DNA of 64,000 bases from Nonomuraea aurantiaca (GTDB lineage Bacteria; Actinomycetota; Actinomycetes; Streptosporangiales; Streptosporangiaceae). This document shows, in pieces, positions 33,844 through 42,592 of this stretch (the stretch's first letter is position 1; every line of letters begins with the position of its first letter). The stretch lies in contig NZ_JAIWNB010000001.1 of assembly GCF_020215705.1 (NCBI RefSeq), forward strand, positions 1 through 64,000. Reading direction: 5' to 3'. A program made the translations under genes and the position numbers. Below the pieces are notes generated by a model that was given only the letters and a program-made list of their open reading frames with translations, was not told the DNA's origin and ran no database searches.

Positions 33844-34650
33844 TCACGGCTTGCGGGCGACTCCGGCCAGGACCCAGGCCCGCTTCGCCTCCTGGTCGGA
33901 GATCGGGGTGCCGGAGCGCCACTGGCGGACATAGACGAAGCCGGGGTCGACGAGCTCCAGCCCGTCGAAGAAGCGCACCGCCTGGTCACGGGTGCGCGGA
34001 CCGCCCTTGGGCCGGTTGAGCGCCTCCCGGAAGACGTCAGCGATCTGCTCGGCTATCTCGGGGCGGCCGTCGAAGACGGCGTGGGTGAGGCAGAGGAAGC
34101 TCCCGGGCGCCAGCCGCTCGCACAGCCGGGCCACGTGCTCGAACGGGCCGTCCTCGTCGGGGATGTACTGGAGCGCGCCAATGATCAGGACGCCGACGGG
34201 CCGGTCGAAGTCGATCAGCTGGCTCAGAGCGGGATCGTCCAGCATGGCGTCGGGGTGGAGGATGTCCCCTTCGACCACTCCCGTGCGCGCGTTGGTGGCG
34301 AGCAGCGCCCGCGCGTGGTTGAGCGCGACCGGGTCGTCGGCGACGTACACGACGTTGGCGTCCGGGTCGAGCGACTGGGCCACCTCGTGGAGGTTCCGCT
34401 TGGTGGGCAGCCCGGAGCTGACGTGGACGAACTGCGAGACACCCTGCTCGACCAGGTAGCGCACGACCCGTTCGCGGAATTCCTGGACGTACTCGCCCAT
34501 GACCTTGGCGTCGGGGATCAGCGCCAGGACCCGCGCGGCCGCCTCGCGGTCGGCGGCGAAGTTGTCCTTGCCGCCCAGGAAGTAGTCGTTCATCCGGGCG
34601 ACGCTGGGAGCGTTGGCCGACACCCCTGGCCGTCGGGGCGTGTCATTCAT
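33844..34650 (-). CDS. SAM-dependent methyltransferase, PF04672 (DUF574) type
   Basis: A 268-residue member of the actinomycete methyltransferase family marked by SVARMNDYFLGGKDNFAADREAA at the N-terminus, FVHVSSGLPTKRNLHEVAQ (motif I region), VVYVADDPVALNHARALL and VLIIGALQYIPD. The substrate is unknown. GGAGATGACAA precedes the ATG. These genes are numerous in Streptosporangiaceae and Streptomyces. It is convergent with the ExbB/ExbD-like pair. Confidence 0.9.
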   Translation of the reverse strand: MNDTPRRPGVSANAPSVARMNDYFLGGKDNFAADREAAARVLALIPDAKVMGEYVQEFRERVVRYLVEQGVSQFVHVSSGLPTKRNLHEVAQSLDPDANVVYVADDPVALNHARALLATNARTGVVEGDILHPDAMLDDPALSQLIDFDRPVGVLIIGALQYIPDEDGPFEHVARLCERLAPGSFLCLTHAVFDGRPEIAEQIADVFREALNRPKGGPRTRDQAVRFFDGLELVDPGFVYVRQWRSGTPISDQEAKRAWVLAGVARKP

Positions 34651-34786
34651 TTGTCATCTCCTCGCTCCCACCCGGCTAAGAGGACAGTAGCAAGCCAAGG
34701 GCCATCCGGGAGGCTTGTCCTGATTTGTACGGGCGGAGACTCATGAAAAGTTCATCCGCCGCAAATGGCGTCCCAAGGGGGGTTTC
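34651..34786. other. Short non-coding stretch between methyltransferase and TnpB remnant
   Basis: 136 bases. CAAGCC at about 34692 and GGCTTG at about 34713 form a weak hairpin. The part next to the TnpB remnant (34752-34786) is open on the minus strand in another frame and may be the far end of the deleted insertion sequence. Confidence 0.35.
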
Positions 34787-35107
34787 TTAGCTTTGCTGGC
34801 GTAAGAGAAGTTCTGCTAGGGCTGGGCGGCCTGCTCGCAGCCTGCGGCCAGGACGCGCCAGCGGTGACCACCTCGACAGGGGCGAGCGTGTCTTCTTGAT
34901 CACGTGCTGGGCGGGCTGGGCCGACAGGCCCATGTTCTTCAGCTCGCCGTAGGTGTGCGCGCGCAGGTCGTAGTTGCGGAACGTCTTCGTCTCCCACGCG
35001 ATCCGGGAGACCAGGTTCGCTGTTTCGTTGCACAGGCGCAGCGTGTCCGCCAGCGCCGCCTCCTGGGCGGGCGTGGGGAACAGCCGAACCTGCACAACGA
35101 ATTTCAC
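34787..35107 (-). pseudogene. N-terminal remnant of an IS200/IS605-family TnpB (OrfB)
   Basis: The first 73 codons are a clear TnpB start: VVQVRLFPTPAQEAALADTL, CNETANLVSRIAWE, YGELKNMGLSAQPAQHVIKK. After that the frame continues with unrelated Arg/Pro-rich sequence and stops at 106 codons, whereas intact TnpB has about 350-450. The RuvC catalytic residues and zinc ribbon are absent. A large internal deletion is the simplest explanation. The start codon (GTG) lies within a perfect inverted repeat. Confidence 0.8.
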
Positions 35108-35117
35108 ACTGTGAAAT
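35101..35117. repeat. Perfect inverted repeat across the tnpB remnant start
   Basis: ATTTCACA-C-TGTGAAAT, eight-base arms around one base, covering the start codon of the TnpB remnant. It may be a left-end hairpin of the insertion sequence or an expression control site. Confidence 0.55.
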
Positions 35118-35275
35118 TACCGTGACTAGAACAGACGTGCGGCGCCGTCAGCGATTCCTCCCGGGCCCAAAGGCCCGGGGTTTCTCGCTATGGATTGCTG
35201 AAGATGACCGAGGAGGACGACGGCTATCTGGGGGTGATCGTCTTCTCGGCCGACTCCGACAAGGACGGCAAGTGA
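35108..35275. other. Insertion-sequence end region with strong hairpin; no clear gene
   Basis: The segment contains the hairpin CCCGGGCC-CAAA-GGCCCGGG at 35160-35179 flanked by GATTCCT and GTTTCTCGC. This arrangement resembles the right-end/guide-RNA terminus of IS605-type elements read on the minus strand, although it lies upstream rather than downstream of the tnpB remnant. A 23-codon frame at 35203-35274 (MTEEDDGYLGVIVFS...) has no recognisable family. Confidence 0.45.
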
Positions 35276-35488
35276 TCAGGCCCCGGCCTCGGGTGGGCGC
35301 AGGCGTCGCAGGGCCTCGTTGACGCTCTCGCCCAGTCCGGTGGCGATCGGGTTGCCGTCGGAGTCGCGGGCGACGGCGGAGTAGGCCGGTCCCGGCAACT
35401 GGGTCAACAGGATGGTGTTGCCGTCTCGCAGCAGGTCCTGCGCGAAAACCGGTTGCGGCCATGAATAGCGTGGTTGCCATGGAGGCAC
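35276..35488 (-). CDS. Short hypothetical protein or gene fragment
   Basis: A 70-codon minus-strand frame. Its C-terminal 45 residues (GNTILLTQLPGPAYSAVARD, ATGLGESVNEALRRL) use typical high-GC third positions and look genuinely coding. There is no ribosome site and the start overlaps the divergent oxygenase gene by 28 bases, so it may be the surviving end of a larger gene cut by the same rearrangement that broke tnpB. No family recognised. Confidence 0.35.
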   Translation of the reverse strand: MPPWQPRYSWPQPVFAQDLLRDGNTILLTQLPGPAYSAVARDSDGNPIATGLGESVNEALRRLRPPEAGA

Positions 35489-36198
35489 TGGTGGAGTCGT
35501 TTGTGCGGGACGGCTTCGTGAAGCTGACGATCGGATCGCGCGAGCAGGGTGAGGCGGCGCAGGCGCTGCTGTGGAAGCAGATCGGCCTGTCGCCGGACGA
35601 GCCTGAAGGATGGCGCGAGCCGGTGGTGTGGGCCGCGGACATGACCGGGCAGGGGCCGTTCGGCGAGCTGGTCCGATCGCCCGAGCTGGCGGCGGGCTTG
35701 GACGCGGTGTGCGGGAAGGGCGGCTGGCAGCCGCGCGGCGCGGTGGGCAACATCCCGATCCGGTTCCCGCGGCGACCGCCGGCCGACGACCGCGGCTGGC
35801 ACCTGGACGCCGGCGTTCAGCGGCCTGACGGCAGCTGGGGGGTGACCGCCCGTTCGCATACCCTCCTGGTGCTGATGCTGTTCTCGGAGGTCGGCGAGTC
35901 GGACGCGCCGACCCGGATCAGGGCGGGGTCGCAGCGGGACAGCTTCGGGGCGCTGGGCGAGCAGCAGGTATACGACCACATCAGCGCGGGCGCGCTGGTG
36001 GACGCGGCCAGCAAGGACCGGCCGGTGGCGCTGGCGACCGGCTCACCGGGCGACGCCTACCTGGTGCATCCGCTGACCGTGCACGCCGCGCAGGAGCACC
36101 TGGGCGAGCGGCCGAGGTTCATGGCGCAGATGCCGTTCATGCTGGCCGAGCCGCTGGACCCGGCGGCCGACACGCCGCTGGCCAGAGCGCTCCGCTGA
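35461..36198 (+). CDS. Phytanoyl-CoA dioxygenase (PhyH) family oxygenase
   Basis: A 245-residue Fe(II)/2-oxoglutarate-dependent oxygenase. The iron triad is His114-x-Asp116 (GWHLDAG) and His203 or His208 (VHPLTVHAAQ), with Arg217 in the position that binds 2-oxoglutarate. It would hydroxylate an unknown small molecule. An ATG six codons downstream (35479) is an alternative start. It is convergent with the frameshifted P-loop kinase. Confidence 0.85.
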   Translation: MNSVVAMEALVESFVRDGFVKLTIGSREQGEAAQALLWKQIGLSPDEPEGWREPVVWAADMTGQGPFGELVRSPELAAGLDAVCGKGGWQPRGAVGNIPIRFPRRPPADDRGWHLDAGVQRPDGSWGVTARSHTLLVLMLFSEVGESDAPTRIRAGSQRDSFGALGEQQVYDHISAGALVDAASKDRPVALATGSPGDAYLVHPLTVHAAQEHLGERPRFMAQMPFMLAEPLDPAADTPLARALR

Positions 36199-36204
36199 GA
36201 CCTG

Positions 36205-36731
36205 TCACTGACCGCGCAGCCAGTCGTCGGCTTCGTCCGGAGAGCCGAAGCGAATCACTCGTAAGGGGCCGAAGCGGGGATCGTGGACCCGCCGCTGGAT
36301 GTCCGTCCGGCGCACCCTGTGCTGTGACCCGCCCACCACGCGGGGTGATCGCGGCGGAACCAGCCGGTCAGGGTCTCGCGATTACCGCCGAAGATCCGCT
36401 CGCGGAGAAGGGTCCTCCGTAGCGATCGCCTCAGGACCCGCGGCATGATGACGCGCCTGGAGTAGTCCAGCCACACGACGGTGTCGGCACGCTCCCAGAG
36501 CAGGTCGCGGACCTGGGGATAGCCGTACGAGTCGAAGATCCAGGCCGGAGAGGCGGCGATCTGGGCGACCTGCGTGGCGAACGCGTCGTTCACGGCCCAG
36601 CCGGGGCCGGCGAAGTGCAGGGCGTCCATTTCGTGGTACGGCACCGCGAGCCGCGAACTCAGAGCCCGTGCCATGGTGGACTTGCCGGCCCCGCTGATGC
36701 CGGCCACGAGGATGCGCCGCATTCGTGTCAT
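36205..36731 (-). pseudogene. P-loop kinase-like protein (DNA topology modulation/FlaR-like), frameshifted
   Basis: The gene starts ATG at 36731 or 36722 with a Walker A motif GISGAGKST and continues YHEMDALHFAGPGW, WIFDSYGY, DTVVWLDYSR and NRETLTGWF. After HPAWWA the frame breaks. Restoring one base at about 36329/36330 gives the expected W-S-Q-H-R-V-R-R and then FGPLRVIRFGSPDEADDWLRGQ up to a stop at 36205-36207. As it stands, the unshifted frame ends at 36255 with an unrelated tail. One missing base could be a real mutation or a sequencing error; the lost C-terminus is about 40 residues. Known relatives are small adenylate-kinase-like ATPases of uncertain role. Confidence 0.8.
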
Positions 36732-36760
36732 GCGTTCAGTATTGGACCTGTGTCCACCGG

Positions 36761-38143
36761 TTATCGGGGGTCGATCGGTGTCAGGGGCGGGGTTCCGGCC
36801 TCGATGGCGGCGGCCGCGTCCAGGCACAGGTCCTCGCGGAAGCGCGGTCCGATGATCTGTACGACCTGCGGCAGCCCGTCCGCCAGACCGGTCGGGACGG
36901 CGACCGACGGCAGCCCCAGCAGGTTGGCCACCACGCTCATGCGCAGCGCCGCCGGCCACCCGGCCAGCCACTCGGGATCGAGGTCGGCGCCCACCGGGAA
37001 GGCCGGGATCGTGCAGATCGGCGCGAGGACCAGCGGGGTCGAGGCCGTCCAGTCGGCCCAGGTCCGCATGATGGCGGCGCGTTCCATCATCGGGTCGAAG
37101 GCGGCGCGCCCGCCCGCTCGCGCCCAGATCTCCTTGTAGGCGGTCCAGAACTGGACGAACTCCTTGGAGGCGACCGCCTCGACGGGTGGCTGCTCCTCGT
37201 GGACACGGCTGTAGGAGGACATGATCTGGGTGTAGATCTCCGAGGCCCGGTCCAGGGCGGGCGGCAGGCTCTCCGTCACCTGGTAACCGGCGCCGGCGAG
37301 CAGCTCGGCCGCCTGCCGCACGGCGGCGGTGACCTGGGGGTCCGCGTCGAGGCCGGTGACCGCCGCCACGCCGATCGGCGCCGCCGGGGCCGGGCCTCGC
37401 AGGGGAACCGGGGCGTACCAGGAGTCGCCGGGCGCGTGCCCGCACATGTGGTCGAAGGCCAGCCGCAGGTCGGCCACCCGCCGCGCGATCGGACCGTGCA
37501 CGCCCAGCAGCTGGAACGCGAACGGCGCCGCCTGTCCTCGCTGGCCGATCCGGCCCAGCGACGGCTTCAGCGCGGCGACGCCGCAGCACTGGGCCGGCCA
37601 GCGCAGCGAGCCCGCGCCGTCGTTGCCGATGCCGAGCGGGGTCAGGCCGGTCGCCACCGCGGCCGCGTCGCCGCCGCTGGAGCCGCCCGGCGTGTGGCCG
37701 GCCGACCAGGGGTTGCGGGTCGCGCCGCGCAGGTCGTTGCCGGTGTGCCAGCGGATGCCGAACTCCGGCATGTTCGTCCGGCCGATCGGGATCGCGCCCG
37801 CCGCGCGCAACTGGGCGATGTGATGGGCGTCGCGCTGGGCGACGGCGTCGCGCAGGGGGACGATGCCGAGTGTCGTCGCCGAGCCGGCCACGTCGACGTT
37901 CTCCTTGACCGTCATGGGGACGCCGCAGAGCGGGCCCGGCGCCGTGCCGTCGCGCAGGGCCCGGTCGGCCGCGTCCGCCGCGTCGAGGGCCTGCTCCTCC
38001 AGCACCACGGTGATGGCGTTGACCCGCGGGTTCATCTCGGCGATCCGCGTCAGATGGGCCTGGACCACCTCACGGCTGGACACCTCGCGGGTGCCGATCA
38101 GCCGTGCCAGATCTCCGGCGGCCAGTTCCCATAGCTCAGCCAC
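36761..38143 (-). CDS. Amidase (amidase signature family)
   Basis: A 460-residue amidase. The Ser-cisSer-Lys triad is visible: Lys80 (VPMTVKENVD), cis-Ser155 (TPGGSSGGD) and nucleophile Ser179 (NDGAGSLRWPA, where most relatives have GGSIR). It hydrolyses a carboxylic amide; the substrate is unknown. Length is normal. It stands alone between the broken kinase gene and the DUF4236 gene. Confidence 0.92.
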   Translation of the reverse strand: MAELWELAAGDLARLIGTREVSSREVVQAHLTRIAEMNPRVNAITVVLEEQALDAADAADRALRDGTAPGPLCGVPMTVKENVDVAGSATTLGIVPLRDAVAQRDAHHIAQLRAAGAIPIGRTNMPEFGIRWHTGNDLRGATRNPWSAGHTPGGSSGGDAAAVATGLTPLGIGNDGAGSLRWPAQCCGVAALKPSLGRIGQRGQAAPFAFQLLGVHGPIARRVADLRLAFDHMCGHAPGDSWYAPVPLRGPAPAAPIGVAAVTGLDADPQVTAAVRQAAELLAGAGYQVTESLPPALDRASEIYTQIMSSYSRVHEEQPPVEAVASKEFVQFWTAYKEIWARAGGRAAFDPMMERAAIMRTWADWTASTPLVLAPICTIPAFPVGADLDPEWLAGWPAALRMSVVANLLGLPSVAVPTGLADGLPQVVQIIGPRFREDLCLDAAAAIEAGTPPLTPIDPR

Positions 38144-38266
38144 AACATCCTCCTCAGGGGGTAAGCGGTGCCGAGGAATCTAGGGCGAATATTCAGGAAG
38201 AGGCAGTCTTGTCTTTCCCGGCCTCGTCAGCCAGCCGGAGAACGTGCAGGTGGGAGCGGTACGAAA

Positions 38267-38296
38267 AAGGGCCGGAGGCGGTCGCCTCCGGCCCTT
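38267..38296 (-). terminator. Intrinsic terminator after the DUF4236 gene
   Basis: A 13-base perfect stem (AAGGGCCGGAGGC/GCCTCCGGCCCTT) with a 4-base loop. On the minus strand it runs into TTTTT. It begins 12 bases after the DUF4236 stop codon and is one of the clearest terminators in the window. Confidence 0.92.
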
Positions 38297-38308
38297 CGAA
38301 ATATCCGG

Positions 38309-38494
38309 CTAGTTATGCCGACTGGTCTTGCGCCAGGTGAAGCCACCGGGCAGGTTGACGGATATGGTGCGGCGGCCGTCCGCCGTGCGGGTGACCCGGA
38401 ACAACCGGTTGCCCCAGCTGTGCCCCACGCCGCCGCGTGACAGATTGAGCCTGAACGGCCCGAGCTTGATCGACTTTCTGTAGCTCCAGCCCAT
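38309..38494 (-). CDS. DUF4236 domain protein
   Basis: A 61-residue protein with the DUF4236 pattern: GWSYRKSIKLGPFRLNLSRGGVGHSWG, then ISVNLPGG. Function unknown; very short for a globular protein and usually found alone. The ATG at 38494 follows GGAGG by eight bases. It is closed by a strong terminator and lies downstream of the arabinan operon on the same strand. Confidence 0.85.
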   Translation of the reverse strand: MGWSYRKSIKLGPFRLNLSRGGVGHSWGNRLFRVTRTADGRRTISVNLPGGFTWRKTSRHN

Positions 38495-38531
38495 CGAGGT
38501 TCCCTCCATGAGATCGCGAGGGCTCCCAGCT

Positions 38532-38557
38532 ACCCGAATATTGGCGAAATATCGGGT
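38532..38557 (-). terminator. Probable terminator of the CUT1/glycosidase operon
   Basis: ACCCGA/TCGGGT stem extended by partly pairing AT-rich bases, located 13 bases after the stop codon of the large glycosidase gene. Weaker than the other terminators, and it could allow read-through into the DUF4236 gene. Confidence 0.5.
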
Positions 38558-38569
38558 TTATTGTGGTGG

Positions 38570-41500
38570 TCACTCCACTGTCACCGTCGCTTTCGCCGGG
38601 ACCGTGGTGCCCGCCACCTGCCCGGTCACCGAGAAGGTGCCGGGGGAGGCGTACGAACCGGGGTCGATCGCCGCCCACGTGACCGCGACCGAGCTGTCCT
38701 TGGACCCGTCGTTGTACGTGGCCACGACGGTCGCCGGCAGCGACGGCGCGGTGCCCGCCCGGGTCCGCACCGCCTCCTCGGCGATCGAGGTGATGGTCAC
38801 CGCCGGACTCGTCCGGACGTACACCGTGGCCTCGACGGGCGAGCGCAGGCCCTCGGCGAGCCCGGCGACCTTGAAGCTGGTGCCACCGGTCTTGACCTGA
38901 TCGGCGGTCACCTGCTGCCACGTCACCGCGGCCTGACCCCGGCCGCCGTCCGCGTACAGCGTCTCGACCTTGGCCGGAAGCTGGGGCAGCGTGCCGGCCA
39001 CTGTGGGGACGTGCACGGGCCGCACCGAGTCCGGCGGCACCGCGTACGCCTTCCACTCCAGCACTCCGACGGACGCCTGGCCGGACACCAGTTCGGCGCG
39101 CAGCTTCGTCGTCGTCACCGTGTCGAACGAGACCGTGTTGTAGGCGTCGGCCGCGGTCGGATAGGAGGCGGCGCCGGTCACGTCCTCGAAGGAGTCGCCG
39201 TCCCACGCCTGGATCTTCCACGACGCCGGGACGAGGACGCCGCCGCCGTCGTCGAAGAAGTACAGGTCCGCCTTGTTCACCCGTACCGGTGACGGCCAGT
39301 CGAGCTGCACCCACTGCGTGCCCTGCTGCGGCCAGGTGCCCCAGCGCGGGTTGGCGCCGTCGTTGGAGCGCGGCGGCTCGATGCCGTCGTTGATCGCCGT
39401 CACCTTCTCCCACGGCGAGGTGTAGGAGGCGGTCGGCGTCGCGTACGGCGCCACGTTCACCTGCGTGCCCAGCTGGCCCACCGTGACGGTGACCGTGCCG
39501 GACGCCGACTTGGCGCCGTCGGAGGCGGTCAGCTTCAGGTGGTACGTGCCCGCCTCGGTGAACGAGGCGACCGTGGCCGGGCTCGCCGGGTCGGTGAAGA
39601 ACGCCTCGCCCGGCCCGTCGACGACGCTCCACGCCATGCTGAGCGTCCCCGACGGCAGCCCGTCGTCCTTGACGACCGCGTCCAGCCTGGCCTGCCCGGG
39701 GCGGTTGAAGGTCGCGTCCTGTACGGCCAGCACGTACGGAGCCCGGTTGCCCACGGACGGCGGAGCCGCGCCGGTGGCGTACGCCTGCACCTCCTTCAAG
39801 CCCGTCGAGTAGCCCGGCCGGTGGGTGACCAGCACGCGCAGCTTCTGGGCGGTGACGGACCTGAAGCGGACCTCGTTGAGGTTGGCCCGCGGATAGACCG
39901 GTTCCTTGGCCTGGCCGGGCACGTCCTTCCAGGTGGCGCCGTCGAGGTACTGCACCGTGTAGAGGGCGGGCTCGCTGTAGCTCTTGCGGTCGTTGTAGAA
40001 GTACAGCCGCAGCCGGTCGACGGGCCGGGGCGAGCCCAGGTCCGCCTCCAGCCAGTCCTGCGCCTTGCCGGAGCCCTTGCTGCCCCAGTACGGCTCGTTG
40101 ATCGTGAAGCCGTCCACCGCGCCCGCCGGGTCACCGTACGAGGCCGTGGCGGACTTGACCAGGTTCGGCCGGGTGGAGCCGAGATCGACCCCGGCCTTCT
40201 GGAACAGGTCCTCGACCCGGTCGCCCGACAGCTTCACCTCGGCAGGAGCCTTCATCGACCGCGCCGCCTCGGCGTGCACGACCGTTCCGCCCTCGACCTT
40301 GCCCGTTGCCGGGTCCCAGACCGCGTGCGCGAGCCCGGACAGCGTGACCTTGCGCTTGCCGTCGATGAGGATCGAGTAACCCTCGGGCACGCCCGCGTAA
40401 TGCGTCGTGCCGTCGCCGGGCTTGTCCCAGACGATGCTCAGGTCGCTGCCGCGGTAGTTGATGCCGTTGACCGTGAAGTGGTCCCAGCCGATGTCGACCG
40501 GCCACAGCTCGACCTTGCCGTCGGAGCGCGGGCGCAGACCCATCACGTCCTCGATGACCGTCCAGTTGCTACTACCGAGGATCGTATGGTGGATCCACGA
40601 CCGGTAGTCGATGCTCTTGGTGGCGGGGTTCCAGTTCGACCAGAACTCGTTGGCGTCCGGATATCGGGTGTCGCCGCCGACGAACTGCGACCAGGCGTTC
40701 CAGTACAGCAACTGCTTGTACTGGTCGGCCGTGATGTACGGCGAGGTGTATTCGCGCAGCGCCCTGGAGAACAGCGAGAAGTTCCGGGTCGAGTTGATCT
40801 GCGAGAAGTTGTTCGACCCCGGGTGGCCCTGCGCGGCGGCCTCCGCCTTGTCCTTTTGATTAGCCGTATAGGCCGGGAAAGTCGGATATTCAGCGGGGTC
40901 GGCCCATAGACGGAGCGCCTCCCGATATTTCGGGTCGTCCGTCGGGACCATGCCGGTGGCGAACGGGATGTAGTTGTTCGATTCCTTCCACGGGATCAGG
41001 TTGCCCGTCTGCAGGTCGCGGTGCTTGAAGAGCTTGTCCTGGTCGTCCCAGAGCAGGGTGAGGATGCCGTTCTTCACCTTGTCGGCCACGCCCCGCAGCT
41101 CAGCGGCCTTCGCCGTGTCACCGATCAGCGTGTACGCCTGCGCCGCCGCCATCGCGTTGGCGTAGACATAGGCGCCCTCGAGGCGCTCGTTCGCCCGGTT
41201 GTAGTAATGGAACGACACCGCGTCGGCGTCGTTGCCGGTCATCGCCTCCCAGTCGTATTCGATGACCCCGTTCTTGTTGGAGTCGTAGGCGTTGAGCTGC
41301 CCGTAGACGTCCTTCTCCGCGTAGCGGGCCAGGTTGCGCAGGATCGCGGGCTGGCCGCCGTGGAGTTGGTAGCTCTCCAGCGCGGAAGCCGAGATGTACT
41401 GGGTGTAGCTGTTCGACCAGTTCTCCGGATCACCCGGGTTATCCGTATATTTCGAGTTACGTGATACTTCGCCGGCCGACACCCACGGGCCGTACGAGTA

Positions 41501-42583
41501 AATCGGGTCCCGCAGATACTTCAGATCCTGCAGGAACATCGGCACGGTCAGCACGATCGCGTTGTTGTAGCCGAGCGCCCCCTCCACCGACGTCGGGAAC
41601 TGGAAGTCGTTCCCCGGGATGTCGGCGTCGAGGAAGTTGAACCGCATCAACCACCAGCGGTAGTAGACGAACTTCTTGATGTTGGCGTCCGGCACGTCGA
41701 TGTAGGGCAGGTTCTCCGCCCACCAGGCGTTGTAGTCCTGGAGCTGGCGTCGCAGCGCCTTCTCCGGCGAGCGCCCCTTGTAGCCGTCGTACTCGGCGCG
41801 CGACCCGGCCAGCTCCTCGGTGACGAAGCCCATCTGCACCTTGGTGCGCACGGTCTTGCCCGGCTCGACGGAGAGCGTCCCCTTCAGCGCGCCGTCCGCG
41901 ACCTTCAGGCCGTCGCCGCTGAGCCGGGGGAAGAGCGTGGTCAGCCGGTTCTTCGCGGCCACCACGCCGGTCAGCTCACGGTCGCCGTCCGCGGTCTTCG
42001 TGTACGGGGAGGTCACCGTGACCGGCACCTGCAGCTTCGCGGTGCCCCTGTTGGTGACCGCGAGCGTGGTGACCGCCACGTTCTCGTGCGTGATGAACTT
42101 CTTGACGGTCACGGCCAGATCGCCGCCCGCGTAGTGGCCGGTCCAGTGGCTGGGCATCTGCAACCGCTTGCTCACGTCCTCCTTGAGGTCCGTGCCGAGC
42201 GAGACGCTGTAGGCGCCGCGGTTGTCGATGCTCTCCCAGTACGCCACGCTGCCGCCGAAGCCGATGACCGACGGGTCGTGTTCCTTCATGAACAGCGCCC
42301 GGCCCCGTGACATCAGCCACGTGCCCGCCGGGTCGTCGCCGGGGCGGGCCAGCATGCGGTCGATCCAGTACGAGTCGCCGCCCTTCTCCTTCTTGTAGAT
42401 CTCCTCCATCATCTTGCGCGGCTGGTAGCGGACGGGCTCGGCAGGGACGGGGTCGGAGCCGGTGAACACCGGCATGCCGAGGTCGTCCTGCACGGCCGTG
42501 GCCGGGGAGCCGACGGCGAGCAGGCTGCCCGCGACGGCTAACGCGGCCAGGCCGGAGAGGGTTCTGCGCACGGAATTCTCCAT
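38570..42583 (-). CDS. Large secreted glycosidase with MGH1-like catalytic domain and C-terminal sugar-binding/Ig-like domains
   Basis: A 1337-residue exported protein, signal peptide about 1-30. An N-terminal beta-domain (about 40-290) and an (alpha/alpha)6-barrel-like catalytic region (about 300-720) follow, with RWWLMRFNFLDADIPG, GYNNAIVLTVP, NSYTQYISASALESY, YDWEAMTGNDADAV and SWIHHTILGSSNWTVIEDVMGL. This resembles mannosylglycerate-hydrolase/GH63-like glycosidases. Then come discoidin-like domains (YGDPAGAVDGFTINEPYWGSK and YTSPWEKVTAINDG), a PKD-like segment and two bacterial Ig-like (Big_4) repeats. It probably trims plant arabinan or arabinoglycan outside the cell. It begins 9 bases after GH127 in the same operon. 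Confidence 0.85.
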   Translation of the reverse strand: MENSVRRTLSGLAALAVAGSLLAVGSPATAVQDDLGMPVFTGSDPVPAEPVRYQPRKMMEEIYKKEKGGDSYWIDRMLARPGDDPAGTWLMSRGRALFMKEHDPSVIGFGGSVAYWESIDNRGAYSVSLGTDLKEDVSKRLQMPSHWTGHYAGGDLAVTVKKFITHENVAVTTLAVTNRGTAKLQVPVTVTSPYTKTADGDRELTGVVAAKNRLTTLFPRLSGDGLKVADGALKGTLSVEPGKTVRTKVQMGFVTEELAGSRAEYDGYKGRSPEKALRRQLQDYNAWWAENLPYIDVPDANIKKFVYYRWWLMRFNFLDADIPGNDFQFPTSVEGALGYNNAIVLTVPMFLQDLKYLRDPIYSYGPWVSAGEVSRNSKYTDNPGDPENWSNSYTQYISASALESYQLHGGQPAILRNLARYAEKDVYGQLNAYDSNKNGVIEYDWEAMTGNDADAVSFHYYNRANERLEGAYVYANAMAAAQAYTLIGDTAKAAELRGVADKVKNGILTLLWDDQDKLFKHRDLQTGNLIPWKESNNYIPFATGMVPTDDPKYREALRLWADPAEYPTFPAYTANQKDKAEAAAQGHPGSNNFSQINSTRNFSLFSRALREYTSPYITADQYKQLLYWNAWSQFVGGDTRYPDANEFWSNWNPATKSIDYRSWIHHTILGSSNWTVIEDVMGLRPRSDGKVELWPVDIGWDHFTVNGINYRGSDLSIVWDKPGDGTTHYAGVPEGYSILIDGKRKVTLSGLAHAVWDPATGKVEGGTVVHAEAARSMKAPAEVKLSGDRVEDLFQKAGVDLGSTRPNLVKSATASYGDPAGAVDGFTINEPYWGSKGSGKAQDWLEADLGSPRPVDRLRLYFYNDRKSYSEPALYTVQYLDGATWKDVPGQAKEPVYPRANLNEVRFRSVTAQKLRVLVTHRPGYSTGLKEVQAYATGAAPPSVGNRAPYVLAVQDATFNRPGQARLDAVVKDDGLPSGTLSMAWSVVDGPGEAFFTDPASPATVASFTEAGTYHLKLTASDGAKSASGTVTVTVGQLGTQVNVAPYATPTASYTSPWEKVTAINDGIEPPRSNDGANPRWGTWPQQGTQWVQLDWPSPVRVNKADLYFFDDGGGVLVPASWKIQAWDGDSFEDVTGAASYPTAADAYNTVSFDTVTTTKLRAELVSGQASVGVLEWKAYAVPPDSVRPVHVPTVAGTLPQLPAKVETLYADGGRGQAAVTWQQVTADQVKTGGTSFKVAGLAEGLRSPVEATVYVRTSPAVTITSIAEEAVRTRAGTAPSLPATVVATYNDGSKDSSVAVTWAAIDPGSYASPGTFSVTGQVAGTTVPAKATVTVE

Positions 42584-42592
42584 GGGGGGTTG

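Noticed and set aside
30392..36731. Prophage or integrative element with integrase
   Set aside because: No integrase, phage structural or conjugation gene and no duplicated tRNA end seen; only remnants of small elements are present.
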